From contig NC_084828.1 of assembly GCF_033115175.1 (NCBI RefSeq), forward strand, positions 95,729,388 to 95,793,387: a stretch of 64,000 nt of DNA, in the 5' to 3' direction. The translations under genes were made by a program, and so were the position numbers. Positions 54,799-64,000 of the stretch are shown here, in pieces. Within the stretch, counting starts at the first letter, position 1; each line of letters starts with the position of its first letter. Source of the stretch: Lepus europaeus. Its lineage: Eukaryota > Chordata > Mammalia > Lagomorpha > Leporidae. The notes beneath the pieces were generated by a model. The model saw nothing but the letters and a program-made list of their open reading frames with translations. It ran no database searches and had not been told where the DNA came from.

Positions 54799-55058
54799 CT
54801 GAATCAACGCAGTAATCCCGGGGCTCCTGCTTGATTCCCATTGGTGACTGGAACCCATGCGTGGGGGGGCCTGGCATCCCTGGCACCCCGTGCTCATACA
54901 GCGGGTCGTGGTATTCCTGTTTGAATCCCTGAGGGGGTGGGGGAGCTGCAGGGACAATAGGTTCTGACATTTGCCGGTGGTAACTGGGGCGGTTGTCTCC
55001 GGGAACGCCTGACTGCGGAGGGAAGGGGTGGCAGGGTTCAGACAGTTGTCTCTGAAAT
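54799..55058 (-). CDS. ETV5: ETV5 260-bp exon (central regulatory region)
   Basis: Acceptor TTCGTCTTACAG, donor TCAG/GTTAGC. One base completes a split Arg codon, 86 residues follow (human 218-303), and one base starts Glu304. Two RQ[LM]SEP motifs (serines 223 and 248 by human numbering) correspond to kinase-target serines known in ETV1. GFKQEY and GIKQEP are SUMO-consensus lysines that fall exactly at the reported ERM positions 263 and 293. A Pro-rich run (PAAPPPPQ) lies between. From memory it differs from human at two residues (QSGVPG for QPGVPG, PPTHG for PPAHG). Preceding exons lie outside the window. Confidence 0.96.
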
Positions 55059-55548
55059 CTGTAAGACGAAAGAAAGAAATGTATCATTAACGAAGACACG
55101 GTAAATACCTCCTGTACCTGTGCACTGAGATCTCCAAGTTCAAATTAAGGAAACTATTTGCCAAGAACTTATTAATGCTTATTTCTGGACAGGGTACCCA
55201 TTTTCCAAAATTAAATCATGCATTTCAAGTCTCCAGAAGCAGAAGTGGCAAAAAAAAACAAGGACACGGCAGCCTCTTGTCTTCCATGCACGTTTATTTC
55301 AAGTATAGTCCATCTGTACAGATGGGCTACCGTATATATCTAAATACCTGAGACCAACTATATTTGAAACTAGCAAATGTACGGTTTTTCACTAGTTTAT
55401 TCATTCTCTCACCTACAGATAGAACAAGTTTTAAAGACTGAAGAGTAAAAGTGAAGTCAGTTAGAAAATGTAGTAAAAAAAAAAAAAAAGGAAATCCCAT
55501 TCATAGCAGCCAGTCTCTTGGAAATAATAAGGAAATGTGTAGGTACAC

Positions 55549-55918
55549 AAAAATAAAATCTTTATTTAAAAAAAGATTTATTTATTTGAAAGTCAGAGTT
55601 ACAAAAAGAGAGGAGAGGCAGAGAAACAGAGAGAGAGAGAGAGAGATCTTCCATCTGATGGTTCACCTCCCAATTGGCTGCAACGGCTGGAGCTGCGCTA
55701 ATCCGAAGCCAGGAGCCAGGAGCTTCTTCCAGGTCTCCCACGCAGGTGCAGGGGCCCAAGCACTTGGGCCATCCTCCACTGCTTTCCCAGGCCACAGCAG
55801 AGAGCTGGACTGGAAGTGGAGCAGCCAGCTCTCAAACCAGCGTCCATATGGGATGCCGGTGCTTCAGGTCAGGGCGTTAACCCACTGCGCCACAGCGCTG
55901 GCCCCAAAAATAGAATCT
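55549..55918 (-). repeat. C-type SINE with TSD
   Basis: CAAAAATAAAATCTT before the tail and CAAAAATAGAATCTT after the head (one mismatch). Full-length, ETV5 sense. Confidence 0.93.
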
Positions 55919-56065
55919 TAAAATTTATTTTTTAAGGAAAAGAAAGAGCGAAGAGAAAATATGAGTATGAAGCTGTTGACTCACTGGAAATTGTTCTATA
56001 AAAGCAAATACCTTTCCAACGAATTAGACAAAATGAAAACTAAACTTTATCTAAAATACCAATAA

Positions 56066-56740
56066 TTTATTTTTAAATATTTATTTACTTATTCGAAAGG
56101 GGGAGAGAGAGATCTCCTCCACTGATTCATTTCCCAAATGCCCACAATGGTCAAAGGTGGATCAGGGGGCTGGCGCTGTGGCGTAGCAGGTAATGCCTGT
56201 AGTGCCGGCATCCCACATGAGTGCCGGTTCGAGTCTTGGCTGCTCCACTTCCCATCCAGCTCTCTGCTATGGCCTGGGAAAGCAGTAAAAGATGGCCTAA
56301 ATGCTTGGGCCCCTGCACCCACGTGGGAGGCCCTGAGAAGGCTCCTGGCTTCAGATCGGTGCAGCTCCAGTCATTGTGGCCATCTGGGGAGTGAACCAGC
56401 AGATGGAGGACCTCTCTCTCACTCTTTCTCTCTGCCTCTCTGTAAGTCTGCCTTTCAAATAAAAGAAATAAACAAATAAATCTTAAAACAAACAAACAAC
56501 CTGCTGCCTGTAGAGCCAAAAAAAAAAAAAAAAGGTGGGTCAGGCTGAATCGAGGAACGAGGCAGCCAATCCATGTAGGCCTCCTACATGGGTGTCAGGG
56601 ACCCAACTACTTCAGCTATCAACTGCTGCCTCCCAGGATGGGCAATAGCAGGAAGCTGGAATCTGGAGTGGAGCAGGGATTCAAACCTGGAAGCAGGAAT
56701 CCTAAGTAGCATCTTAACCACTGTGCCAATGCCTGCCTCA
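56066..56740 (-). repeat. Old SINE split by a younger SINE
   Basis: The tail part (56066-56166, TTATTCGAAAGGGGGAGAGA) and the rest (56534-56740, GGCTGAATCGAGGAACGAGG to TGTGCCAATGCCTGCCTC) belong to one old minus-strand element. Confidence 0.8.
56155..56545 (+). repeat. C-type SINE nested in the old SINE, 12-bp TSD
   Basis: AGGTGGATCAGG (56155-56166) and AGGTGGGTCAGG (56534-56545) flank it. After the usual tail come (AAAC)n, CCTGCTGCCTGTAGAGCC and a second A run, which looks like a short 3' transduction or tail rearrangement. Confidence 0.92.
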
Positions 56741-56879
56741 GACTAATGACCTTTGAAAACAAATAATGGCATACTAGATATTGATACATATTATAAAATT
56801 GCAATAATTAAAACAGTAGACATGAGTCAAAGACGGGAAGATCAAAGGAACTGAGCGGAAAAGGAACCATCAAGTACTG

Positions 56880-57105
56880 GGATGGGACTTCAGCAGAGCA
56901 GTTAAGATGCCAATTGAGACACCTGCAGCCTACATTAGAGGGCCTGGGTTCAGGTCCCGGCTCCACCCCCAGTTCCAGCTGCCTGCTAACTGGGAGGCAG
57001 CTGATGATGGCTGAAGCAGCTGCATTCTTGCCATCCATGTGGGAGACCAGTGGATAGGAGCCCTGTTTGTCTCTCTGTCTCTCAAAATAAATTAATTAAT
57101 TTCTT
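56880..57105 (+). repeat. Old diverged SINE, shortened
   Basis: GGGATGGGACTTCAGCAGAG, GGTTCAGGTCCCGGCTCCAC, then a short CT region and CTCAAAATAAATTAATT. Confidence 0.7.
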
Positions 57106-57702
57106 TAAAATCTTCTTGAGTATATTCCAAAATGTATTACTTGTTAAGATGAGCATTTCAACTTAGTAGAGAAAAGGTTTAGACGCTGGTCAATAATACA
57201 AGCCAAAATAAATTTTGTAGCGAGTAAAAAATCGCACGGTAAAATGTGAAAGCATAATGGTAAAGTAAACATAAACGATAACGGGCATAATCTAGAAGTG
57301 GGATAACGCTTTTCTGAGCACTGCACTGGCAGCAGGAGCCCTCGAGAGGAACACGGGCACAGCTCACTGTGCGTATTTCTACAAGTCAAAAAGCACCAGA
57401 AATGAAACTGAAAGCACAATATCCAACTGGGAGAAACAACTCTAACAGAAGATCCCGGAAACAAGACCGGAGATACAACTGAGGGAAGCGCTCTGATATA
57501 GACAGCAAGGTTGACACTGTTGACACAGCTTTTAAAAATCAGCAGGTGACCACTCCAATAGAAAAACAGTGAGTCAAGGGTCTAAGCAGGAAAACCACTC
57601 AAGCAACACTCATGGTGACAAATTGAAGAATCATAAAGTAAAAGAATATATTTTTCCTGTTATCTTAGAAGAAGAGGAGATAGTGATAAATCTTTTTGTT
57701 TT

Positions 57703-57747
57703 TAAACATTTATTTATTTATTTCAAAGACAGAGTTATATGAGAGGC

Positions 57748-57778
<31 letters not shown>

Positions 57779-58040
57779 CAAAGAATCTTCCATTCACTAG
57801 CTCACTTCCTAAATGGCCACCAAGGGCCGGAGCTGTGCTGATCTGAAGCCAGGAGCCAGGAGCTTCTTCCAGGTCTCCCACACAGGTGCAGGGACTTGAA
57901 TCATCCTCCATTGCTTTCCCAGGTGCATTAGCAGGGAGCTGGATCAGAAGTGGAGCAGCTGGGACTCAAACCAGCGCCCAAATGGGATGCCAGCACTTCA
58001 GGGGGCAGTGTTACCTGCAATGCCACAGCGCCAGCCCCAG
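57703..58040 (-). repeat. C-type SINE
   Basis: TTATTTATTTCAAAGACAGA, a (GA)n run at 57748-57778, head ATGCCACAGCGCCAGCCCC. AGTGATAAATC before and AGTGATAACAAATC after suggest a TSD. Confidence 0.9.
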
Positions 58041-58391
58041 TGATAACAAATCTAGGCCTGGCACATAAACAGTGCTTGAATATGACAATTAGAGCTACAG
58101 AGACCGTCCGGATGCAAACAGAACTGGCTAAGTACATTGTGACACAGCCATTTAGGTGAAAGAAATTGTTAGATACAATGTAAAATGCAAACATACAAGG
58201 GCATGGAAGGTTTTTTTTAAAAATATTTTAGGGCAGCTTTCTATACAGGAGAGAGAATATAAAAGCTTTGCAAAAATAGAGAATTTTGGTGGTCATATAA
58301 AATTGTGGGAAGACTCACACTTGCTAACACTCTTTGGAGTGGTTATGATTTTAAGGCGATTTTCCTTTTTTGCTCATCAGCAGTTGAAGAA

Positions 58392-58745
58392 CATGCATTA
58401 TTCTTTTTTTTTTTCCCACAGGCAAAGTGGACAGCGAGAGAGAGAGACAGAGAGAAAGGTCTTCCTTTGCCGTTGGTTCACCCTCCAATGGCCACCGCTG
58501 CCGGCACACCGCACTGATCCGAAGGCAGGAGCCAGGTGCTTATCCTGGTTTCCCATGCGGGTGCAGGGCCCAAGGACTTGGGCCATCCTCCACTGCCTTC
58601 CCGGGCCATAGCAGAGAGCTGGCCTGGAAGAGGGGCAACCGGGACAGAATCCGGTGCCCCGACCGGGACTAGAACCTGGTGTGCTGGCGCCGCTAGGCGG
58701 AGGATTAGCCTGTTGAGCCACGGCGCCGGCCCATGCATTATTCTT
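58392..58745 (-). repeat. Young C-SINE in ETV5 intron, 14-bp TSD
   Basis: CATGCATTATTCTT is at 58392-58405 and 58732-58745, a perfect repeat. The GC-rich head and tail are well preserved. Confidence 0.95.
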
Positions 58746-59288
58746 ATAACAGGACAAAGTCTTCTGTTATTGTCATGAATCAAGTAGCCCTGACACCAGC
58801 TAGCTGGCAGATAAATCCAGATTGAGCCAACTGCCCCTCGCCCAGGAGGTGGGCAGTGTGGCAGAAGGCAACCTCTGAGATGCCTAAGTGACCGCTTACT
58901 GGGGAAGTGACCAAAGGCGAAGCTCCTTGGCTTCGTTTTGTTATCCGTCACCCCAGGATGTGTTACCCTTCGGGGGCTTCTGGAATGGTGAACTGTGTCT
59001 ATCATACGGTTTCTATCACGGCTGTCATCTTTCACAGATCGGGACAGGCTTCCGGAGGGTGGACGTGAACGTTAGAGAGGAAGGAAACAGGCGTAAGGGA
59101 CTCATTTATGTGTATTCAGAGAAGTATTTGTGAATATGCATCCTTAGGGAGAAAACGGGAGCAGGGACTCCACGGGAAACAAAGGACTTAGAGTTAAAAA
59201 AAAAATCAGCACAATCCTATAACATTAAGATCTCACTCTGTAATTTTAATTTTAGTTCTATTAATAGCTTTAATTAAATCATTTGAAT

Positions 59289-59600
59289 TAAAAAATTTAT
59301 TTGGGAGGGGGGAAGACAGAAGACAGAGACAGAAAGAGTTGCCACATGCTGGTTCACTCCTCCAAATGCCTGCAGTGGTCAAGGCTGGGCTGGGCTGAAG
59401 TTGGGAGCCAGAACTCCACCTGGGTCTCCCACATGGGTGGCAGGGACTCAACTACTTGAGTTATCACCTGTTGCCTCCCAGGTTATGCATCAGCAGGGAT
59501 CAGGAATTGGGAGTGGAGTTGGGATTTAAACCTAGAAGCTCTGATGTGGGATGGGGGTGTCCCAACGGGTGTCTTAGCTGCTAGGCCAAATGCTCGCTCC
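59289..59600 (-). repeat. Old diverged SINE
   Basis: TTATTTGGGAGGGGGGAAGA, GTTATCACCTGTTGCCTCCC and the end GCTAGGCCAAATGCTCGCTCC. Confidence 0.75.
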
Positions 59601-59670
59601 TGAATTTGATTTTAATCAATCTGTGGCAACAGGTGGCTACCAGATTCCTAGTATATCAAGATTTAACATC

Positions 59671-59962
59671 TTGGAGCCGGCACTGTGGCAAAGCAGGTAA
59701 AGCTGCTGCCTGCAATGCTGGCATCCCACATGGGCACCGGTTTGGGTCCTGGCTGCTCCACTTCCGATCCAGCTCCCTGCTGATATGCCTGGGAAAGCAG
59801 TGTCGAAGATGGCTCAAATTCTTGGGCCCCTGAACCGACATGGGAGATATAGATGAAGCTTCTGGATCCTGCCTTCGGCCTGGCCCAGTGCTGGCCGTTG
59901 CAGCCATTTGGGGACTGAACCAGTGGCTGGACAATCCCTCTGCCTTTCAAATAAATACTTCA
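59671..59962 (+). repeat. C-type SINE
   Basis: TTGGAGCCGGCACTGTGGCA to CTGCCTTTCAAATAAATACT. The 3' CT tract is reduced. Confidence 0.88.
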
Positions 59963-60184
59963 AACAGTTTGGATTCGGGGACAGCATGGCATGGTACGGT
60001 CTTTTGAGAATCTTTACTGTTCTACTAGAAACTGCACTGTGGGGTCATTTTATAACAAGTCAAGCGAACAATTTTACACACACTTCTCCTTTCATCCCAC
60101 ATTCCAAAAGCACCATAATTTGCTTGGCCGATGTCTTCAACAAGGAAGCTCCAGCTACTACATAAGGGTCAGTGGGTGGAGAGC

Positions 60185-60198
60185 CTGCCAGGGGGCGC
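60185..60198 (+). promoter_or_regulatory. CTCF-like motif, weaker
   Basis: CTGCCAGGGGGCGC fits the CTCF core at 12 of 14 positions, about 300 bp before the CpG-rich segment. Confidence 0.35.
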
Positions 60199-60479
60199 CA
60201 AGGGCACAACAGCGGGGACTGGATCAGGAACTCAACTTCCAAGGGCGCCGTTATTTAAGGACCCCCTTCAGTGGTCTCTGAGGCAGTGGGAATTTGCGAC
60301 TCAGGCTCAGGCTTGACAGTCAGAATACAGGCGGCAGCAGCATTCTGCCAATCTTTAGGGAATTCTTTCGGAAAGCAAAGGCGGGAATATTCTCAAGGCA
60401 GTAGTTTCACTGAGTGCCCAGACCTCGGGCTACACGGAAGAATAACAGTCACAGGTGCAGCCACCGCCCATTTTCCCCT

Positions 60480-60820
60480 CCCTTTCCGCTCGGCCACCGG
60501 CTTGGCACCTTCAGGGGTGACCTCCACAAATCAGTTCCTCTGACGGCTGTGCGATGGCCCGCGCGGCTCAGCGCTGTAACCAGAGCCCCGGCGGCTGGCT
60601 GGCCCCATCGCCCCACTTCCGCTCCGTGCTCATCGTCTCACCTTCCAAATGGAACTCCGGAGCGTCCCGGGATGGCCTCCTCGGGACAAGGCACTGACTT
60701 CCACGTGGGCACCGGCCCGCAAGCCCAGCCCCTCCCCGGAGCGCAGCTGGCAGGATGAACGAAGCTTAGGGGCCGGGATCCGCAGATGGATTCTCTATTG
60801 GGATTGCTCGCGACTGGTTT
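60480..60820. promoter_or_regulatory. Intragenic CpG-island-like segment
   Basis: By eye about 29 CpG in 341 bp, with GC clearly above 55% and an observed/expected CpG ratio near 0.8. There is no SINE. It includes GATGGCCCGCGCGGCTCAGC and CACGTG (60702-60707). It could be an internal promoter (sense or antisense) or an enhancer. No exon with a good splice-site pair was recognised here. Confidence 0.5.
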
Positions 60821-61454
60821 GTTCTCTCAGAGTGGGAAGGGCAGAGGGCGTTCAGGGGCAGGTCACAAAACCAACGTACTTGAAGAAGGATCGTCTCAGA
60901 GCTTGCTGCTGGTAACGGCTTTTGCTGGCAGAGGTCGGTAAAGTAATTCAGTTCTTGTCCGCAAGATACACTGTGTGAAGTTTACTCATTGACCTTCAAC
61001 TGAACCCCATCCCTCTCTCGGCAGCCCTTTGGAAGTTCCTGAGACAGTGTTGTATACATAATACGGCTATGGCAGGGATGCCTCGCATTTACCCAGGCAC
61101 TCGGTCATTTTCAGGGGAGGAGCAGCCCAGTTCCAAAAAGACTCTCTCCTTGCTTTCTTGTTCCGCGCTTCCCTCTGGACCCACGCGAGATCCCACTGGG
61201 GCTCATGCGTACAGCTCACATATGGTGTGCAAAGATCAACTACCAATTCAATAGGTTACAGGGTGAGGCTTTCTCAGTGCCGGTTTATTTAAAGAACGCG
61301 TTATTTATTTATTTGTCAGATTTATTTAGCGCCTCTCCTCCCAAGAGCTCACCCACGCTACCAACATTTGGTTTACATTATGAAAACCGTTAGATGCTTT
61401 CCCTGCACTTCCTTTTTGGTTTCTGCTGCCAACGCGCAGAAGTAAACACAATGC

Positions 61455-61476
61455 TTACAAAAAAAAAAAAAAAAAA
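61455..61476 (+). repeat. A-rich run
   Basis: About 18 A in a row without an attached SINE body. Confidence 0.8.
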
Positions 61477-61510
61477 GGAAAAACCCGAGGCAGGTTACAC
61501 AGTGGCTACG

Positions 61511-61584
61511 GGTGGCAGGTGAAATAGTGCCAGTTCAAAGGTCAGAGGGTGCCAGGTGAAATAGTGCCGGTTCAAAGGTCAGAG
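61511..61584 (+). repeat. Tandem repeat, 37 bp x 2, each with a DR1-like motif
   Basis: 61511-61547 and 61548-61584 differ at two positions. Each contains two RGKTCA-type half-sites one base apart: AGTTCAAAGGTCA at 61532-61544 and GGTTCAAAGGTCA at 61569-61581. That is the DR1 layout used by PPAR/RXR, HNF4 and COUP-TF. Binding is inference. Confidence 0.75.
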
Positions 61585-61689
61585 AGAGGAAACACAGAAT
61601 CTGCCAAGGAACCAACTCCACACACGTAGCACTTCTGCGAAGGCTAAGTAAGAGGAGATGGACAGAGGTACACAGCCAGGTGAGAGGCT

Positions 61690-61815
61690 CTGGCTGTGAA
61701 GTCAGAACATTCTGGGCTGAAATTCAGTCTTACCCACCTACTGCTGTGTGACCTTGAGTGAGTTATGTAACTGCTCTGTGCCTTACTTTCCTCACTGGTA
61801 AAACCAGGGCAACCG
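61690..61815 (+). repeat. MIR SINE fragment
   Basis: CTGCTGTGTGACCTTGAGTG, GTAACTGCTCTGTGCC and TTTCCTCACTGGTAAAACC follow the MIR core. Confidence 0.8.
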
Positions 61816-62262
61816 GAAGACGGTCCTTCGATGATGTAAGGGAATGCCCGTGACAGGGCCCCCACGCTGCTGAGTTCTCAGGATACCTTCCCTTCAACTG
61901 CCGCGCCTTCTCCCTGCAACCCAAGCTAAGACTGGAAGCCACGCAAATCCCCAGGTAGATCCCCAGGAACCGGGGGCCAATCACACACACACACAAGCCA
62001 TACATAAAAAAAAAAAAAAAGAATGAGCGCCACCAGCCGCCTTCCCAATAGCCACCCTTCTGTCCAGAAGGAGAATGCTGATTTCCAGTTTCACATTTAT
62101 GTCTATCTTCTTGTCACATAATCAAAGAACCAGACGCTGTCTCTAAAAGCAAACCAAAAAACTGACGCCATTCCCAGGACTCCAAGAGGCCTGTCAACAC
62201 TGCTGAGGCTCAAATTAGCTCATCTAAACTGTGATAAAACATGAGGAACAAAATAAGTGGGC

Positions 62263-62380
62263 ACCTCCAAAAGCTCGTGGAAAATGGAATGAAAGGATAA
62301 GTTTATTTGGGTGCAGATCTTTTTGGAAATCTTTGCATAGTCTGTCCTAACATGCATATTCCATGATCTTTTTGAAGGTT
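62263..62380. repeat. MITE-like inverted-repeat element, copy 3
   Basis: The left end CCTCCAAAAGCTCGTGGAAA and the right end TTCCATGATCTTTTTGAAGG are imperfect inverted repeats about 70 bp apart. The centre (AAGGATAAGTTTATTTGGGT) resembles the copy at 51126. There is no coding capacity. It looks like a non-autonomous DNA transposon. Confidence 0.6.
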
Positions 62381-62644
62381 CCTCTTACGCATGGATTTCA
62401 AAGCTTTTGGAAAATTTTATGTCCTCTCTAGGCCTAGATATTTGTCTGATTTCTCAAGAACCAATCTGTGGGAAGGACAGCGATATGAATGTGACAGTCC
62501 CAGGATCACAGGTGGAGAAAATATTAGTCGTACATATACAGCATCAACAGGCCTGAAGATGGATGGAGTGAGGATAAAGGGAGTTATACATTTAAAAACT
62601 TAACATTAAACAAGGGAGCAATGGAAGTTTCTTTTCTCTAAGTG

Positions 62645-62946
62645 AGTTTTTATTTATTTATTTTCATTTCATTTGCAAGGCAGAGAGAGAGAAACAGAAC
62701 TGGATGGATTCAGGGTTCTTCCCAGCTACTGGTTCATTTCCCAAATGCTTACAACATCTGGGTTGGGGCCAGGCCAAAGCCAGCAGCCCAGAACTCAGTC
62801 TGAGTCTCCCATACGGATGGCAGGAACCCAGGGTGCCGTCCGCAGGAAGGTGGAATTGGAAGTGGAGCCAGGACCTGAACCCAGGCACTGCAGTATGTAT
62901 GTGGGTGTCCCGAGTCTCTTCACTGGTACATTAAATATCCGCCCCA
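62645..62946 (-). repeat. Old diverged SINE
   Basis: CATTTGCAAGGCAGAGAGAG to TTAAATATCCGCCCC, with part of the middle lost. Confidence 0.72.
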
Positions 62947-63290
62947 GCAATTGAAGTTTCTGAGTTTGTGGTGCCTGGATCATTCTAGAAAAACTCCTTT
63001 AGTGCAGTACACAGAGAATAAAAGCGATTTTTAAAAAGCAGACTTGTTATGGAATCTAACATTCACTCACTAACTTCTCCATCCCAATGTGACCTAATCC
63101 ATCTAATAATTCTATGGGGTGAATAGCTACTATTCTCCAATTTTCAGGGGGAATAAACCAAGACTTGCAGAAGTCTGGGGTTGGGATTCAACTCCAGGTT
63201 GTCAATCTGTCCAATTCCTTCCAGAGCCACTGGCCAACACTGTTTCTATCTATCGGGAAATCTCAGAGCATGAAAGGGGAAGCTATGAGA

Positions 63291-63632
63291 AATTACTTCT
63301 AGGGGCCAGCGCTGTGGCACAGTGTGTAAAGCCATCGCCTGCAGTGCCGGCATCCCACATGGGCACTGATTCGATTCCCAGATGCTCCACTTCTGATCCA
63401 GTCTCTGCTAATGATCTGAGAAAGCAGCAGAGGATGGCCCAAATCCTTGCACCCATGTGGAAGACCTGGAAGAAGCCCCTGGCTCCTGTCTTCAAAACAG
63501 CTCAGCTCTGGCCCTTGCGGCCACTGGGGAGTGAACCAGCAGATGGAGGACCTCTCTTTCTCTGTCTCTGCCTCTCTCTTTCAAATAAAAAAAAAAATCC
63601 TTAAAAATAAAATAAGGAACAATTACTTCTAG
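63291..63632 (+). repeat. C-type SINE, antisense to ETV5, 12-bp TSD
   Basis: AATTACTTCTAG is at 63291-63302 and 63621-63632. Head GGGGCCAGCGCTGTGGCACA, tail CTTTCAAATAAAAAAA. Confidence 0.94.
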
Positions 63633-63689
63633 ACAAGACATACATAGACTGTAAGGGACCTGGGAAAACCTCAATATATCATCACCCCA

Positions 63690-63945
63690 GCCCTTGAAGA
63701 AATTTTGTTAAGTTAAATGTTTATACAGAAAAAAGGCTAAAAACATCAATGAGCTAATCTTCAACTCAAAGAATAAATCCAAGGAAAATAAAAATATTAA
63801 AATATTTTAGTAAGAGCATAAATCAATGAAATAAAAAACAGAATAAGCAAGGCCAAAAGTTGGTTTGTTAAAGACAATATTGTCTGCCAAGACTAGGAAA
63901 GAAAAAAAGATCTAGATAAATTAAAGAAGAAAAACCAACTACAGA
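63690..63945 (+). mobile_element. Old LINE-1 ORF2 fragment
   Basis: Plus-strand pieces read like the L1 ORF2 segment between endonuclease and RT (ARPKVGLLKT for the usual TKSWFFEK block, then AKTRKEKK for the LARLTKKK block), broken by stops and frameshifts. It is opposite in orientation to the L1 copies on the left side of the window. Confidence 0.55.
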
Positions 63946-64000
63946 TGCTACAGGTTTTTTTTTTTTTTTTAAATACATGGTAAACAACTTTACTGTAATG

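Larger units (their letters stand above)
55059..64000 (-). other. ETV5: ETV5 intron, 3' 8.9 kb (continues past window)
   Basis: No earlier ETV5 coding exon (for example the LTPPTTPLSPTHQNP block) is visible up to 64000, so this intron is at least 8.9 kb. It holds nine SINEs, a CpG-rich segment, a tandem DR1-like repeat, MIR and MITE-like elements and an old L1 fragment. Stretches with nothing recognised: 55059-55547, 57106-57700, 58150-58390, 58746-59288, 60830-61500 and 62383-62645. Confidence 0.8.

Noticed and set aside
55059..64000. Search for the next upstream ETV5 exon (the Pro-rich LTPPTTPLSP block)
   Set aside because: No minus-strand frame in this stretch resembles it, so it must lie beyond the window.

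Overview
This is a window of mammalian, almost certainly lagomorph (rabbit or hare), nuclear DNA. The species call rests on dozens of tRNA-derived C-type SINEs, a family characteristic of lagomorphs. There is no bacterial-style gene organisation. Most reading frames visible in the window are chance translations of SINEs and LINEs.

One real protein-coding gene is present, on the minus strand: the 3' half of ETV5 (ERM), a PEA3-group ETS transcription factor. Six coding exons lie at 55058-54799, 52537-52478, 45914-45846, 45701-45532, 40972-40871 and 37640-37419. All have GT/AG splice sites and matching phases. Together they give 293 codons plus a stop, equivalent to residues 218-510 of the 510-residue human protein as I recall it. 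They cover the central regulatory region with three SUMO-consensus lysines, the whole ETS DNA-binding domain (split over three exons) and the C-terminal tail. A 3'UTR of about 2.3 kb runs to an AATAAA signal at 35146-35141. The 5' half of the gene must lie beyond base 64000; no earlier ETV5 coding exon was found in the last 9 kb.

Layout. Bases 1-35100 are downstream intergenic DNA: SINEs, two ancient LTR-type repeats, a LINE2 copy (about 29.9-31.9 kb), a 3' L1 fragment (18.8-19.85 kb), and a heavily interrupted minus-strand L1 (21.4-28.6 kb) whose endonuclease part is joined almost directly to its reverse-transcriptase part. Bases 35100-55058 are the ETV5 3'UTR, exons and introns. The 4.6-kb intron that splits the ETS domain (40973-45531) is nearly free of repeats and is the best place for conserved regulatory DNA. 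Bases 55059-64000 are one long ETV5 intron, with a CpG-island-like segment at 60480-60820, a tandem 37-bp repeat carrying two DR1-like nuclear-receptor motifs, and part of a plus-strand old L1 at the right edge.

Three SINE classes are visible. Young ones have a GGCTAATCCTCCGCCTTGCG head and a TCTGCCTGTCAAAA tail and often have perfect target-site duplications (TSDs). An intermediate class has a GCATCCCATATGGGC body and an AAATAAATAAA tail. Old diverged copies have a CACCTGCTGCCTCCCAGG-type body. A SINE on the minus strand has the same orientation as ETV5 transcription.

I found no undescribed gene system. The items most worth a second look are the repeat-poor ETS intron, the intragenic CpG-rich segments, two CTCF-like motifs, the duplicated DR1 elements, a small inverted-repeat (MITE-like) family in the ETV5 introns, and the internally deleted L1. 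All repeat family names and all comparisons with human were made from memory of consensus sequences, without a search.
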